Assembly (NCBI GenBank): GCA_948560485.1
Contig: CAOXUF010000155.1
Span: 547 to 5,680 of the forward strand
Origin: an uncultured Eubacterium sp.
GTDB taxonomy: Bacteria; Bacillota_A; Clostridia; Lachnospirales; Lachnospiraceae
DNA: 5,134 nucleotides
Reading direction: 5' to 3'
Part shown: piece by piece, positions 1 through 5,134 of the stretch
Position numbering within the stretch: position 1 is the first letter of the stretch
How the letters are laid out: each line of letters starts with the position of its first letter
Program-made: the position numbers and the translations under genes
The notes under the pieces: model-generated
The model's database searches: none
Seen by the model: the letters and a program-made list of their open reading frames with translations, nothing else
What the model was told of the DNA's origin: nothing

Positions 1-161
1 ATGTCTCTTTTTCCCCAAGTATGATTTCCCATTGTAATCGCATCTACTTTCATTTTGTCTAATATACTAAAGTCCTTTGTCGTTATCCCCATTCCTCCTG
101 CAACATTTTCTGCATTTACAATTACAGCAATTATATTTGTACTGAGAAGTATGGGATATTT
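1..161 (-). pseudogene. ymdB: YmdB-like metallophosphoesterase, 5'-truncated remnant (also cut by window edge)
   Basis: The minus strand is open through this stretch and reads VNAENVAGGMGIT near positions 119-81 and DAITMGNHTWGKRD near 44-3. These match the start of the YmdB/TIGR00282 family of metal-dependent cyclic-nucleotide phosphodiesterases, whose members read NGENAAGG and DAITMGNHTWDKKE there. In that family the Glu of NGEN and the Asn-His of GNH are metal ligands; they appear here at 110-108 and 26-21. The family normally begins with about 35 more residues, including an MRILFIGDVVG-type strand that carries an Asp ligand. That segment is absent in all three minus frames upstream, where the DNA instead becomes the pepF leader and coding region. 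Recognisable similarity fades around KYPILL (161-144), and no ATG, GTG or TTG precedes the conserved block in frame. A decayed or beheaded gene is therefore likely. The C-terminal part lies left of the window, so its integrity cannot be judged. Confidence 0.72.
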
Positions 162-182
162 GTAAAAATAATATAGTATCTT

Positions 183-188
183 GGAGGT
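183..188 (+). promoter_or_regulatory. Ribosome binding site of pepF, decides the start
   Basis: GGAGGT lies five to six bases before the ATG at 193, a near-perfect Shine-Dalgarno. An in-frame TTG at 181 overlaps this site and cannot be the start, so the protein begins at 193. Confidence 0.85.
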
Positions 189-192
189 TATA

Positions 193-1971
193 ATGAAGAG
201 AGAAGAACAAAATATAAAAGATACATGGAAGATGGAAGACTTATTTCCGAGTGATGAAGTTTGGGAAAAGGAGTTAGAAACGGCAATCGGTCTCGTGGAT
301 GAATATTCAAAGTATCCTGGAAAGATTTCAGAGAATAAAGAAAATTTGCTAACCTATTTTAAATTTAATGATGAGGTTAATCTGCTTGCGGAACGTCTAT
401 ATGTTTATTCCAATCAGAAATATCATCAGGATATGGCGAATGCGAAGTATCAGAAATATTCAGGTAAGGCGCAAAAACTGGTTGTAGATATTGGAAGTGT
501 TTCTGCTTTTGTGGAACCGGAACTTTTGAGCATTGATGAGAGTACACTTCTTGACTGGATGGAAGATGAAAGATTTGCAGATTACAGAAGGTATGTCAGT
601 GAAGTATTGAGAAGTAAAAAGCATACATTAGATGAAAAGACAGAGGAGATTCTGGCAAAAAGTAAAAGGATGGCAAGTGCTGCAGATAATATTTATGCGA
701 TGTATAATGGGGCGGATATTGATTTTCCTGTGATTACGGACAGTGACGGAGAAGAAATTAAAATCACTCACGGAAATTTTGTTCCTATTTTGTCAGGAAC
801 AGACAGAGAATTGCGTAGAAAAGCTTTTCATGCGTTATACAGCACATATGACAAGATGAAAAATACAATCGCAGCTACTTTTAATGCAAATGTAGAGCAG
901 GCATGCTTTTATGCGGATGTGAGGGGATATTCTTCTACGAGAGCAATGTATCTGGATGGCAGTAATGTGCCGGAAAGTGTTTATGATAATCTCATAGATT
1001 CGGTTCATGAGCATATACATCTGATGCATCGTTATGTAAAAATAAGAAAGAAAGCTTTAGGTGTAGATGAACTACACATGTATGACATTTATGCACCGAT
1101 TGCAAAAACACCGGAGAAAAAATATACATTTGATGAGGCAAAGAATATGGTAAAGGCAGGTCTGGCGCCAATGGGTGAAGCCTACCTTGAAAAGTTGCAG
1201 GAGGGATTTGATAACCGCTGGATTGATATTTATGAAAATGAAGGGAAGAGAAGCGGCGCTTATTCATGGGGAGCATATGGCACGCATCCTTATGTACTGT
1301 TAAATTACCAGGGAACTTTAGATCATGTTTTTACATTGGCACATGAAATGGGGCATGCACTACATTCTTATTATTCTGATGAGGCTCAGCCGTATATCAA
1401 TGCAGGATATAAGATTTTTGTGGCAGAGGTGGCATCCACATGCAATGAGTCTTTGCTCATTCATGATTTGCTGAATAAAACAGAGGATGAGGAAACCAGA
1501 GCATATCTGATAAATCATTTCCTGGAACAGTTTAAGGGAACACTGTATCGACAGACAATGTTTGCCGAGTTTGAAAAAATTACACACAACATGGTAGAAA
1601 AAGGTGAGACTTTAACAAGTGATGTATTGTGCAAAGTTTATTATGATTTAAATAAATTTTATTTTGGGGATGATATTGTATTAGATGACGATATTGCTTT
1701 GGAATGGGCAAGAATCCCACATTTTTATAATCCGTTTTATGTATATCAGTATGCAACAGGAATTTCAGCAGCGATAGCACTTTCCGCAAAGATAATGAAA
1801 GAAGGCGAAGCCGGTGTGAAAGATTATATGAAATTCTTAACCGGTGGAGGTTCAAAAGATCCGATTGATTTACTAAAACTGGCAGGAGTAGATATGACTG
1901 ATAAGGAGCCTATCGTACAGGCATTGAAGCTGTTTGAAAATCTTTTGGATGAGATAGAGACGATTATATAG
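193..1971 (+). CDS. pepF: Oligoendopeptidase F (M3 family zinc metallopeptidase)
   Basis: Encodes a 592-residue protein, close to the roughly 600 residues usual for PepF. It hydrolyses short to medium oligopeptides in the cytosol; no signal peptide or membrane segment is visible. The N-terminus (KDTWKMEDLFPSDEVWEKEL) is the typical PepF opening, followed by the helical PepF N-terminal domain (about residues 110-180) and the M3 catalytic domain (about 200-580). The zinc site is complete: HEMGH at 384-388, with His384 and His388 as ligands and Glu385 as the catalytic base. The third ligand is Glu412 in FVAEVAST. The flanks PYVLLNYQGTLDHVFTLA and ALHSYYSDEAQP are family hallmarks, as is RIPHFYNPFYVYQYATG from residue 507, whose His/Tyr residues help bind substrate in M3 enzymes. 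The gene stands alone: the neighbour on the left is a minus-strand ymdB remnant, and the next gene on the right is convergent. Physiological substrates cannot be read from sequence; peptide turnover is the family role. I found no convincing promoter in the short upstream region. Confidence 0.97.
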   Translation: MKREEQNIKDTWKMEDLFPSDEVWEKELETAIGLVDEYSKYPGKISENKENLLTYFKFNDEVNLLAERLYVYSNQKYHQDMANAKYQKYSGKAQKLVVDIGSVSAFVEPELLSIDESTLLDWMEDERFADYRRYVSEVLRSKKHTLDEKTEEILAKSKRMASAADNIYAMYNGADIDFPVITDSDGEEIKITHGNFVPILSGTDRELRRKAFHALYSTYDKMKNTIAATFNANVEQACFYADVRGYSSTRAMYLDGSNVPESVYDNLIDSVHEHIHLMHRYVKIRKKALGVDELHMYDIYAPIAKTPEKKYTFDEAKNMVKAGLAPMGEAYLEKLQEGFDNRWIDIYENEGKRSGAYSWGAYGTHPYVLLNYQGTLDHVFTLAHEMGHALHSYYSDEAQPYINAGYKIFVAEVASTCNESLLIHDLLNKTEDEETRAYLINHFLEQFKGTLYRQTMFAEFEKITHNMVEKGETLTSDVLCKVYYDLNKFYFGDDIVLDDDIALEWARIPHFYNPFYVYQYATGISAAIALSAKIMKEGEAGVKDYMKFLTGGGSKDPIDLLKLAGVDMTDKEPIVQALKLFENLLDEIETII

Positions 1972-1984
1972 GTAAAGTGAGTTC

Positions 1985-2011
1985 ATAGTTTCTGCAGTCA
2001 GCAGAAACTAT
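1985..2011. terminator. Hairpin between convergent pepF and AEC permease genes, likely bidirectional terminator
   Basis: ATAGTTTCTGC (1985-1995) and GCAGAAACTAT (2001-2011) form a perfect 11-bp stem around a 5-base loop, 13 bases after the pepF stop and 20 bases beyond the end of the AEC gene on the other strand. The position suits a shared terminator. The run of T that should follow is poor on both strands: TATTACATAATATATT on plus, and none on minus. Termination strength is therefore uncertain, and the stem could equally protect mRNA 3' ends. Confidence 0.6.
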
Positions 2012-2031
2012 ATTACATAATATATTCGTGT

Positions 2032-2988
2032 TTAATATATAATTCCGCATAAATAGATTGTCAGTGGTATTGTTATTAATGACATTACAGTTGATATAAA
2101 AATTGTCTTTGAAACAAATTTTGTATCGGCACCATATTCATCTGACAGCATCAGGGCTGTATTGGCAATCGGCATAAGGAATTCAATAAATAAAACATTA
2201 AATAGCAGACTGTTTCCTAAGAAGAAACGAAATACAGGATACAGCAATATTGGAAGAATGAACTGTTTTATTATAGAAAAAACATAAATTTTCCATTCAT
2301 TAAATACTTCTGAGAGTTTAATGGTGGCAAGGGTAGCACCTACCAGTATCATTGCAAGAGGAGAGGTAAGTCCGCCGACAGTGCCTACTACATCTTCAAT
2401 CGTAGAAGGAAAATGAATGTCTGACACGTAGATAATAATGGCAAGAACTGCACTAATAATACCTGGTGTCAGAAGAGATTTTAGGTTAAGGGCTGTCTTT
2501 TTTGCTTCGCCATAACCAATCATAACTACACCATAAGTAAATGCGCTGAGGTTAAAGAAAATATTTAAAACAGCAGCATAAAATACGGCGGTGTCTCCCT
2601 GGGCACCACAGGCAGCCTGCAAAATAGGAAAGCCCATAAACCCTACGTTGGAGAATACAAGCATAAACATGTATGCACCTTGTCTGGAACGTACAATATT
2701 TATTGTTTTGACCATAGTTTTTACAATAATAAAAGCAATTATCGGCATAATCAGATAAAAAGTAATGGAGGCACCGAAAAGAGTTGCAACTTCGGAACCT
2801 TCAGGACGCTGTTTCATTGATAACACAGAATCTATCATCATCAAAGGTAATGTGATATCTAAAACAAAACGATTTAGTGCGTGGATAGATTTTTCGTTCA
2901 GTATATTTACTTTAAATGCAAGAAATCCAATGCATATTATTATAAAAAGTTGTATCAACTGATGAATCAGTACAGTCATATCAATCAT
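2032..2988 (-). CDS. AEC-family (auxin efflux carrier-like) permease
   Basis: Encodes a 318-residue, strongly hydrophobic integral membrane protein of the Mem_trans/AEC family. About ten membrane segments can be picked out, roughly at residues 5-25, 38-55, 67-92, 105-125, 134-158, 171-190, 205-225, 235-257, 262-282 and 293-315. Family hallmarks are SNVGFMGFP (113-121), where the fourth segment breaks, and TSPLAMILVGATLA (208-221). Others are MPIANTALM (272-280) and the closing ADTKFVSKTIFISTVMSLITIPL stretch. Bacterial AEC proteins carry organic acids such as malate or malonate, or amino-acid-like compounds; the substrate here is unknown. The start at 2988 is chosen because AAGGAG (3000-2995) sits six bases upstream. 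An in-frame ATG five codons earlier (3003) overlaps that site and lacks one of its own. The gene is monocistronic, convergent with pepF and divergent from the HAD gene. No substrate-pathway gene lies beside it. Confidence 0.93.
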   Translation of the reverse strand: MIDMTVLIHQLIQLFIIICIGFLAFKVNILNEKSIHALNRFVLDITLPLMMIDSVLSMKQRPEGSEVATLFGASITFYLIMPIIAFIIVKTMVKTINIVRSRQGAYMFMLVFSNVGFMGFPILQAACGAQGDTAVFYAAVLNIFFNLSAFTYGVVMIGYGEAKKTALNLKSLLTPGIISAVLAIIIYVSDIHFPSTIEDVVGTVGGLTSPLAMILVGATLATIKLSEVFNEWKIYVFSIIKQFILPILLYPVFRFFLGNSLLFNVLFIEFLMPIANTALMLSDEYGADTKFVSKTIFISTVMSLITIPLTIYLCGIIY

Positions 2989-2994
2989 GGTAAT

Positions 2995-3000
2995 CTCCTT
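2995..3000 (-). promoter_or_regulatory. Ribosome binding site of the AEC permease, decides the start
   Basis: On the minus strand AAGGAG lies six bases before the ATG at 2988. It falls inside the reading frame that would begin at the upstream ATG (3003), so the shorter protein is the likely product. Confidence 0.8.
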
Positions 3001-3014
3001 CATATGTGCAATGT

Positions 3015-3042
3015 ATTATAATCTATAAGGTTAGTATGTACC
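3015..3042 (-). promoter_or_regulatory. Probable sigma-A promoter of the AEC permease
   Basis: On the minus strand a perfect TATAAT (3020-3015) lies about 20 bases upstream of the ribosome binding site. The best -35 candidate is GGTACA (3042-3037) at 16-bp spacing, matching TTGACA only in its last three bases. The -10 element is convincing and the -35 weak, so the promoter may need an activator or simply be modest. Confidence 0.45.
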
Positions 3043-3111
3043 CGAAATGTATTTTAAAACGGCAGAAAGATTCCGTCAAGACAATAAAATAAAGTAGAAA
3101 CAAAAGAAAGT

Positions 3112-3116
3112 AAGGA
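3112..3116 (+). promoter_or_regulatory. Ribosome binding site of the HAD gene
   Basis: AAGGA lies eight bases before the ATG at 3125 and supports that start. The rest of the 136-bp divergent region holds no clear plus-strand -35/-10 pair, so the HAD promoter is unresolved. Confidence 0.65.
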
Positions 3117-3124
3117 TAGAGTAA

Positions 3125-3772
3125 ATGTTAAAAGATATTAAAGGAATAATTTTTGATTTAGATGGAACTATACTCGACAGTTCATGGGTCTGGGATAAAG
3201 TTGATATAAAATTTCTAGGGGACAGAGGTTTTGAAGTGCCGGACGATTATGTGGAAGCAATCTCGCCGATGGGAGCGGAGAAAGCTGCTGTGTACACCAT
3301 AGAGAGATTTGGTTTATATAACGAGAAACCGGAAGAGTTGGTAAGAGAGTGGTTTGATATGGCAAAGGTTGAGTATCGGGATAAGGTAGTCTGCAAACCG
3401 GATGCGAAGAGATTTATTAAAAAGATGTATTCTCAGGGAAAGAAGCTTGTCATTGCGACTTCTTCAGATAGAGAGCTTTTTATTCCAACTTTGGAAAGAG
3501 AGGGACTATTAGATTATTTCAATGATATTGTTACGGTAAATGAGGTAGAGCGGGGAAAAGGGTTTCCTGATATTTACATAGAAGCGGCAAGGCGAATTGA
3601 TTTTCCTGTGAGACAGTGTGTCGTTTTTGAAGATATTATTACTGCAATTAAGGGCGCAAAATCGGGAGGTTTTCAGGTCGTTGCAGTAGAAGATGAAAAA
3701 TCTGCATATTATTCTGAAGAAATCAGAGAAATAGCAGATTTGTATATTTCATCATATCAACAATTATTATAA
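3125..3772 (+). CDS. HAD-superfamily hydrolase, beta-phosphoglucomutase-like subfamily
   Basis: Encodes a 215-residue cytosolic protein with all four HAD motifs. Motif I is DLDGT at 11-15, with Asp11 as the nucleophile that becomes phosphorylated and Asp13 as general acid/base. Motif II is the Thr of IATSS (Thr112). Motif III is Lys145 in RGKGFPD, and motif IV is the Glu169-Asp170 pair in VVFEDIITAIKGAKSGGF, which holds Mg2+. A small alpha-helical cap lies between motif I and about residue 85, placing it in the beta-PGM/phosphatase group (subclass IA). The opening after motif I (DSSWVWDKVDIKFLGDRGF) resembles a HAD phosphatase type common in Clostridia. Members act on sugar phosphates or other small phosphoesters; mutase versus phosphatase activity and the substrate cannot be assigned. 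The usual Ser after the motif IV acidic pair is Ile171, a tolerated variation. The gene is alone on its strand, diverges from the AEC gene, and ends 2 bp from the stop of the EamA gene. Confidence 0.93.
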   Translation: MLKDIKGIIFDLDGTILDSSWVWDKVDIKFLGDRGFEVPDDYVEAISPMGAEKAAVYTIERFGLYNEKPEELVREWFDMAKVEYRDKVVCKPDAKRFIKKMYSQGKKLVIATSSDRELFIPTLEREGLLDYFNDIVTVNEVERGKGFPDIYIEAARRIDFPVRQCVVFEDIITAIKGAKSGGFQVVAVEDEKSAYYSEEIREIADLYISSYQQLL

Positions 3773-3774
3773 GT

Positions 3775-4701
3775 TTATGTATTGGATTTTGCCGGCATCT
3801 GTGCAAGGACTATTGCCGCAAAAATGAGTCCACATCCAATTAATTCTTTTACACCCATAGTTTCTCCTAATATAACCCAGCCGGAAAGTACTGCAAATAC
3901 CGACTCCAGGCTAAGGATTAAGGAAGCAACAGTAGGGTTCATTCCAACCTGTCCGACAATCTGCAATGTGTATGCCACACCACAAGATAGGAATCCTGCG
4001 TAAAATAAAGGGATCCAAGTGGAAAGTGATGTAAAAGAACTTGCCCAGACATTGAGATTCGTTAATGAATGTTCCATATCAAATAAAAACATTGGAATGG
4101 CAGTAATGATTCCGCATACGAAAAATTGTATACAGGAAAGTTTGATACCATCTACTTTTGGAGAAAAGTAGTCAATTACTAAAATATGCAGTGCAAAGAA
4201 AAATGCACAGGCAAGTAGTAACAGGTCGGCTGTTTTAAATGACAGTGTTCCGTCAAAGCATAATAAATACAGTCCTGCCAGTGTCAATATTACACCAATC
4301 CATATGTTGATTCCACATTTTTTCTTTAAAAATAATCCAAGTATCGGAACAATTAAAATATAACAGGCAGTAAGAAATCCTGCTTTACCGGCTGAGGCAC
4401 CAAGATATAATCCTAACTGCTGTACATTACTTCCGAGGCAGAGACAGAGACCGCATAAAATTCCGCCGACAATTAATGTTTTTCTGTTTTCTTTTGTTTT
4501 AGGAACATTTTTTGAAAGCCCGCTTTTATTTAAAATAAAAATAACAGGAATTAAAATCAGTCCGCCTAAGATGGAACGGATGCAGTTAAATGTGTAAGGT
4601 CCGCAATTATCCCCGCCAATGCTTTGGGCAACAAAAGCTGTTCCCCATATAAATGCTGCTAAGGCAAGAAAGAATGAATGTTTTACTTTGATTGATTTCA
4701 T
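3775..4701 (-). CDS. EamA-family (drug/metabolite transporter superfamily) permease
   Basis: Encodes a 308-residue membrane protein built as two EamA repeats, about residues 8-148 and 158-302, giving ten predicted membrane segments. This is the usual DMT layout and length. Repeat 1 opens with the characteristic FLALAAFIWGTAFVAQ. Repeat 2 carries PTVASLILSLESVFAVLSGWVILGE (256-280), where the conserved Glu266 and closing GE are the clearest family signature. DMT proteins export or import small metabolites such as amino acids or nucleosides; the substrate here is not predictable. The C-terminus is short and polar. The ATG at 4701 is supported by CAGGA (4714-4710) eight bases upstream, and a good promoter lies at 4744-4772. 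The gene is transcribed alone, converging on the HAD gene with only two bases between stop codons. Confidence 0.94.
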   Translation of the reverse strand: MKSIKVKHSFFLALAAFIWGTAFVAQSIGGDNCGPYTFNCIRSILGGLILIPVIFILNKSGLSKNVPKTKENRKTLIVGGILCGLCLCLGSNVQQLGLYLGASAGKAGFLTACYILIVPILGLFLKKKCGINIWIGVILTLAGLYLLCFDGTLSFKTADLLLLACAFFFALHILVIDYFSPKVDGIKLSCIQFFVCGIITAIPMFLFDMEHSLTNLNVWASSFTSLSTWIPLFYAGFLSCGVAYTLQIVGQVGMNPTVASLILSLESVFAVLSGWVILGETMGVKELIGCGLIFAAIVLAQMPAKSNT

Positions 4702-4743
4702 ATGAAATGTCCTGCTTTCGTATCGTTATAATATTCAAGAAAT

Positions 4744-4772
4744 AGTATATATGGTAAAGGAAAAAATGGCAA
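4744..4772 (-). promoter_or_regulatory. Sigma-A-type promoter of the EamA permease
   Basis: On the minus strand TTGCCA (4772-4767), a 17-bp spacer and TATACT (4749-4744) match the consensus at five of six bases in each box. Transcription would start near 4737 and leave a leader of about 36 bases containing the ribosome binding site at 4714-4710. A second AT-rich match (TATAAC, 4728-4723) has no -35 partner. Confidence 0.65.
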
Positions 4773-4872
4773 ATAAAAATACGTAATATGGAAGAAAAAC
4801 ATAAAGCAGGGGATTGGGAAAATGATTTTTCTCAGATAGAAAAATTTATTTAAAAACGTGAATATCACCCGC
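4773..4872. other. AT-rich intergenic DNA with no recognisable gene
   Basis: This stretch lies between the EamA promoter and the tRNA promoter region. I see only AT-rich sequence with short A and T runs and a weak 5-bp inverted repeat (GAAAA/TTTTC, 4818-4831). A minus-strand open frame crosses it but has the composition of translated AT-rich spacer. Confidence 0.5.
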
Positions 4873-4895
4873 CTAAAAATTTTTAGAAAAACGTA

Positions 4896-4924
4896 TTGAC
4901 AAAAATGAATGCTTATAGTATTAT
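4896..4924 (+). promoter_or_regulatory. Strong sigma-A promoter of the tRNA-Gly genes
   Basis: A perfect TTGACA (4896-4901), a 17-bp spacer and TATTAT (4919-4924) form a near-consensus promoter. Transcription would start near 4931, about 20 bases before the mature tRNA 5' end. The AT-rich palindrome CTAAAAATTTTTAG (4873-4886) falls at about -58 to -45, where an UP element binds the RNA polymerase alpha subunit. This fits a highly expressed stable RNA. Confidence 0.85.
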
Positions 4925-4950
4925 ATTTCTTGCGTGTGAAACGCAACAAT

Positions 4951-5022
<72 letters not shown>

Positions 5023-5028
5023 CTTTGT

Positions 5029-5056
5029 ATGACATGTCCTATAAAAAGAATATGAT
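5029..5056 (+). promoter_or_regulatory. Possible separate promoter for the second tRNA-Gly
   Basis: ATGACA (5029-5034), a 16-bp spacer and TATGAT (5051-5056) match consensus at five of six bases in each box. A start near 5063 would leave a leader of about 18 bases before the second tRNA, much like the leader of the first. Processing of the second tRNA from the first transcript is the alternative, since no terminator lies between them. Confidence 0.5.
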
Positions 5057-5080
5057 AGTCTTAAATATAGACATTATTTT

Positions 5081-5134
<54 letters not shown>

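Noticed and set aside
137..177. Possible pepF promoter (TTGTAC at 137, AT-rich boxes near 160-177)
   Set aside because: No pair of boxes combines acceptable spacing with room for a transcript start before the ribosome binding site at 183.
181..192. TTG at 181 as the pepF start
   Set aside because: It overlaps the GGAGGT ribosome binding site that serves the ATG at 193, and the added MEVI is not part of the usual PepF N-terminus.
835..1855. Several minus-strand open frames inside pepF
   Set aside because: They are antisense shadows of a clearly conserved coding gene, with unlikely composition and no ribosome binding sites of note.
2989..3003. ATG at 3003 as the AEC permease start
   Set aside because: The AAGGAG serving the ATG at 2988 lies within these codons, and the upstream ATG has no ribosome binding site of its own.
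3787..3823. TTTTGC/GCAAAA inverted repeat at the end of the EamA gene as a terminator
   Set aside because: The stem is short, the loop is about 25 bases and it lies in coding sequence, so it looks coincidental.
4698..4949. 83-codon minus-strand open frame rich in Phe, Tyr and Ile
   Set aside because: It has the composition of translated AT-rich spacer, overlaps both the EamA and tRNA promoters, and shows no family motif.
5031..5038. GACATGTC palindrome in the tRNA spacer as an operator
   Set aside because: An 8-bp palindrome is expected by chance at this scale and there is no second copy or other support.

Overview
The window reads as ordinary chromosomal housekeeping and accessory DNA from a low-GC Gram-positive bacterium. 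An anaerobic gut-type Clostridia/Lachnospiraceae member fits best. The basis for this is the AT-rich intergenic DNA, strong GGAGG-type ribosome binding sites, AT-biased codons, the family types (PepF, AEC permease, beta-phosphoglucomutase-like HAD protein, EamA permease) and a tRNA-Gly without an encoded CCA. Genus is not determined.

Layout from left to right. Bases 1 to about 161 (minus strand) hold a YmdB-type metallophosphoesterase reading frame. It keeps the NAEN and GNHTW motifs but lacks the N-terminal metal-binding GD motif and any start codon; the rest lies outside the window. Bases 193-1971 (plus) encode a complete oligoendopeptidase F (M3 zinc peptidase). A perfect 11-bp hairpin at 1985-2011 separates it from a convergent AEC-family permease (2032-2988, minus). 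A 136-bp divergent intergenic region follows, then a HAD-superfamily phosphatase/phosphomutase-like gene (3125-3772, plus). Its stop codon lies 2 bp from the stop of a convergent EamA/DMT permease (3775-4701, minus). The EamA gene has a good sigma-A-type promoter at 4744-4772. The right end holds two identical tandem tRNA-Gly(GCC) genes: a complete one at 4951-5022, and one starting at 5081 that is cut by the window edge. The first has a near-consensus promoter (TTGACA, 17 bp, TATTAT) with an AT-rich palindrome where an UP element would lie. The second appears to have its own promoter in the 58-bp spacer.

How the genes relate. Nothing suggests a shared pathway. Each protein gene is a single transcription unit, and strands alternate along the window. 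PepF probably trims cytosolic peptides; the two permeases have unknown substrates; the HAD protein has an unknown phosphorylated substrate. I looked for a novel system (defence, mobile element, CRISPR, retron, toxin-antitoxin, structured RNA) and found none. The items most worth a second look are the beheaded ymdB-like gene beside pepF and the architecture of the tRNA-Gly tandem.
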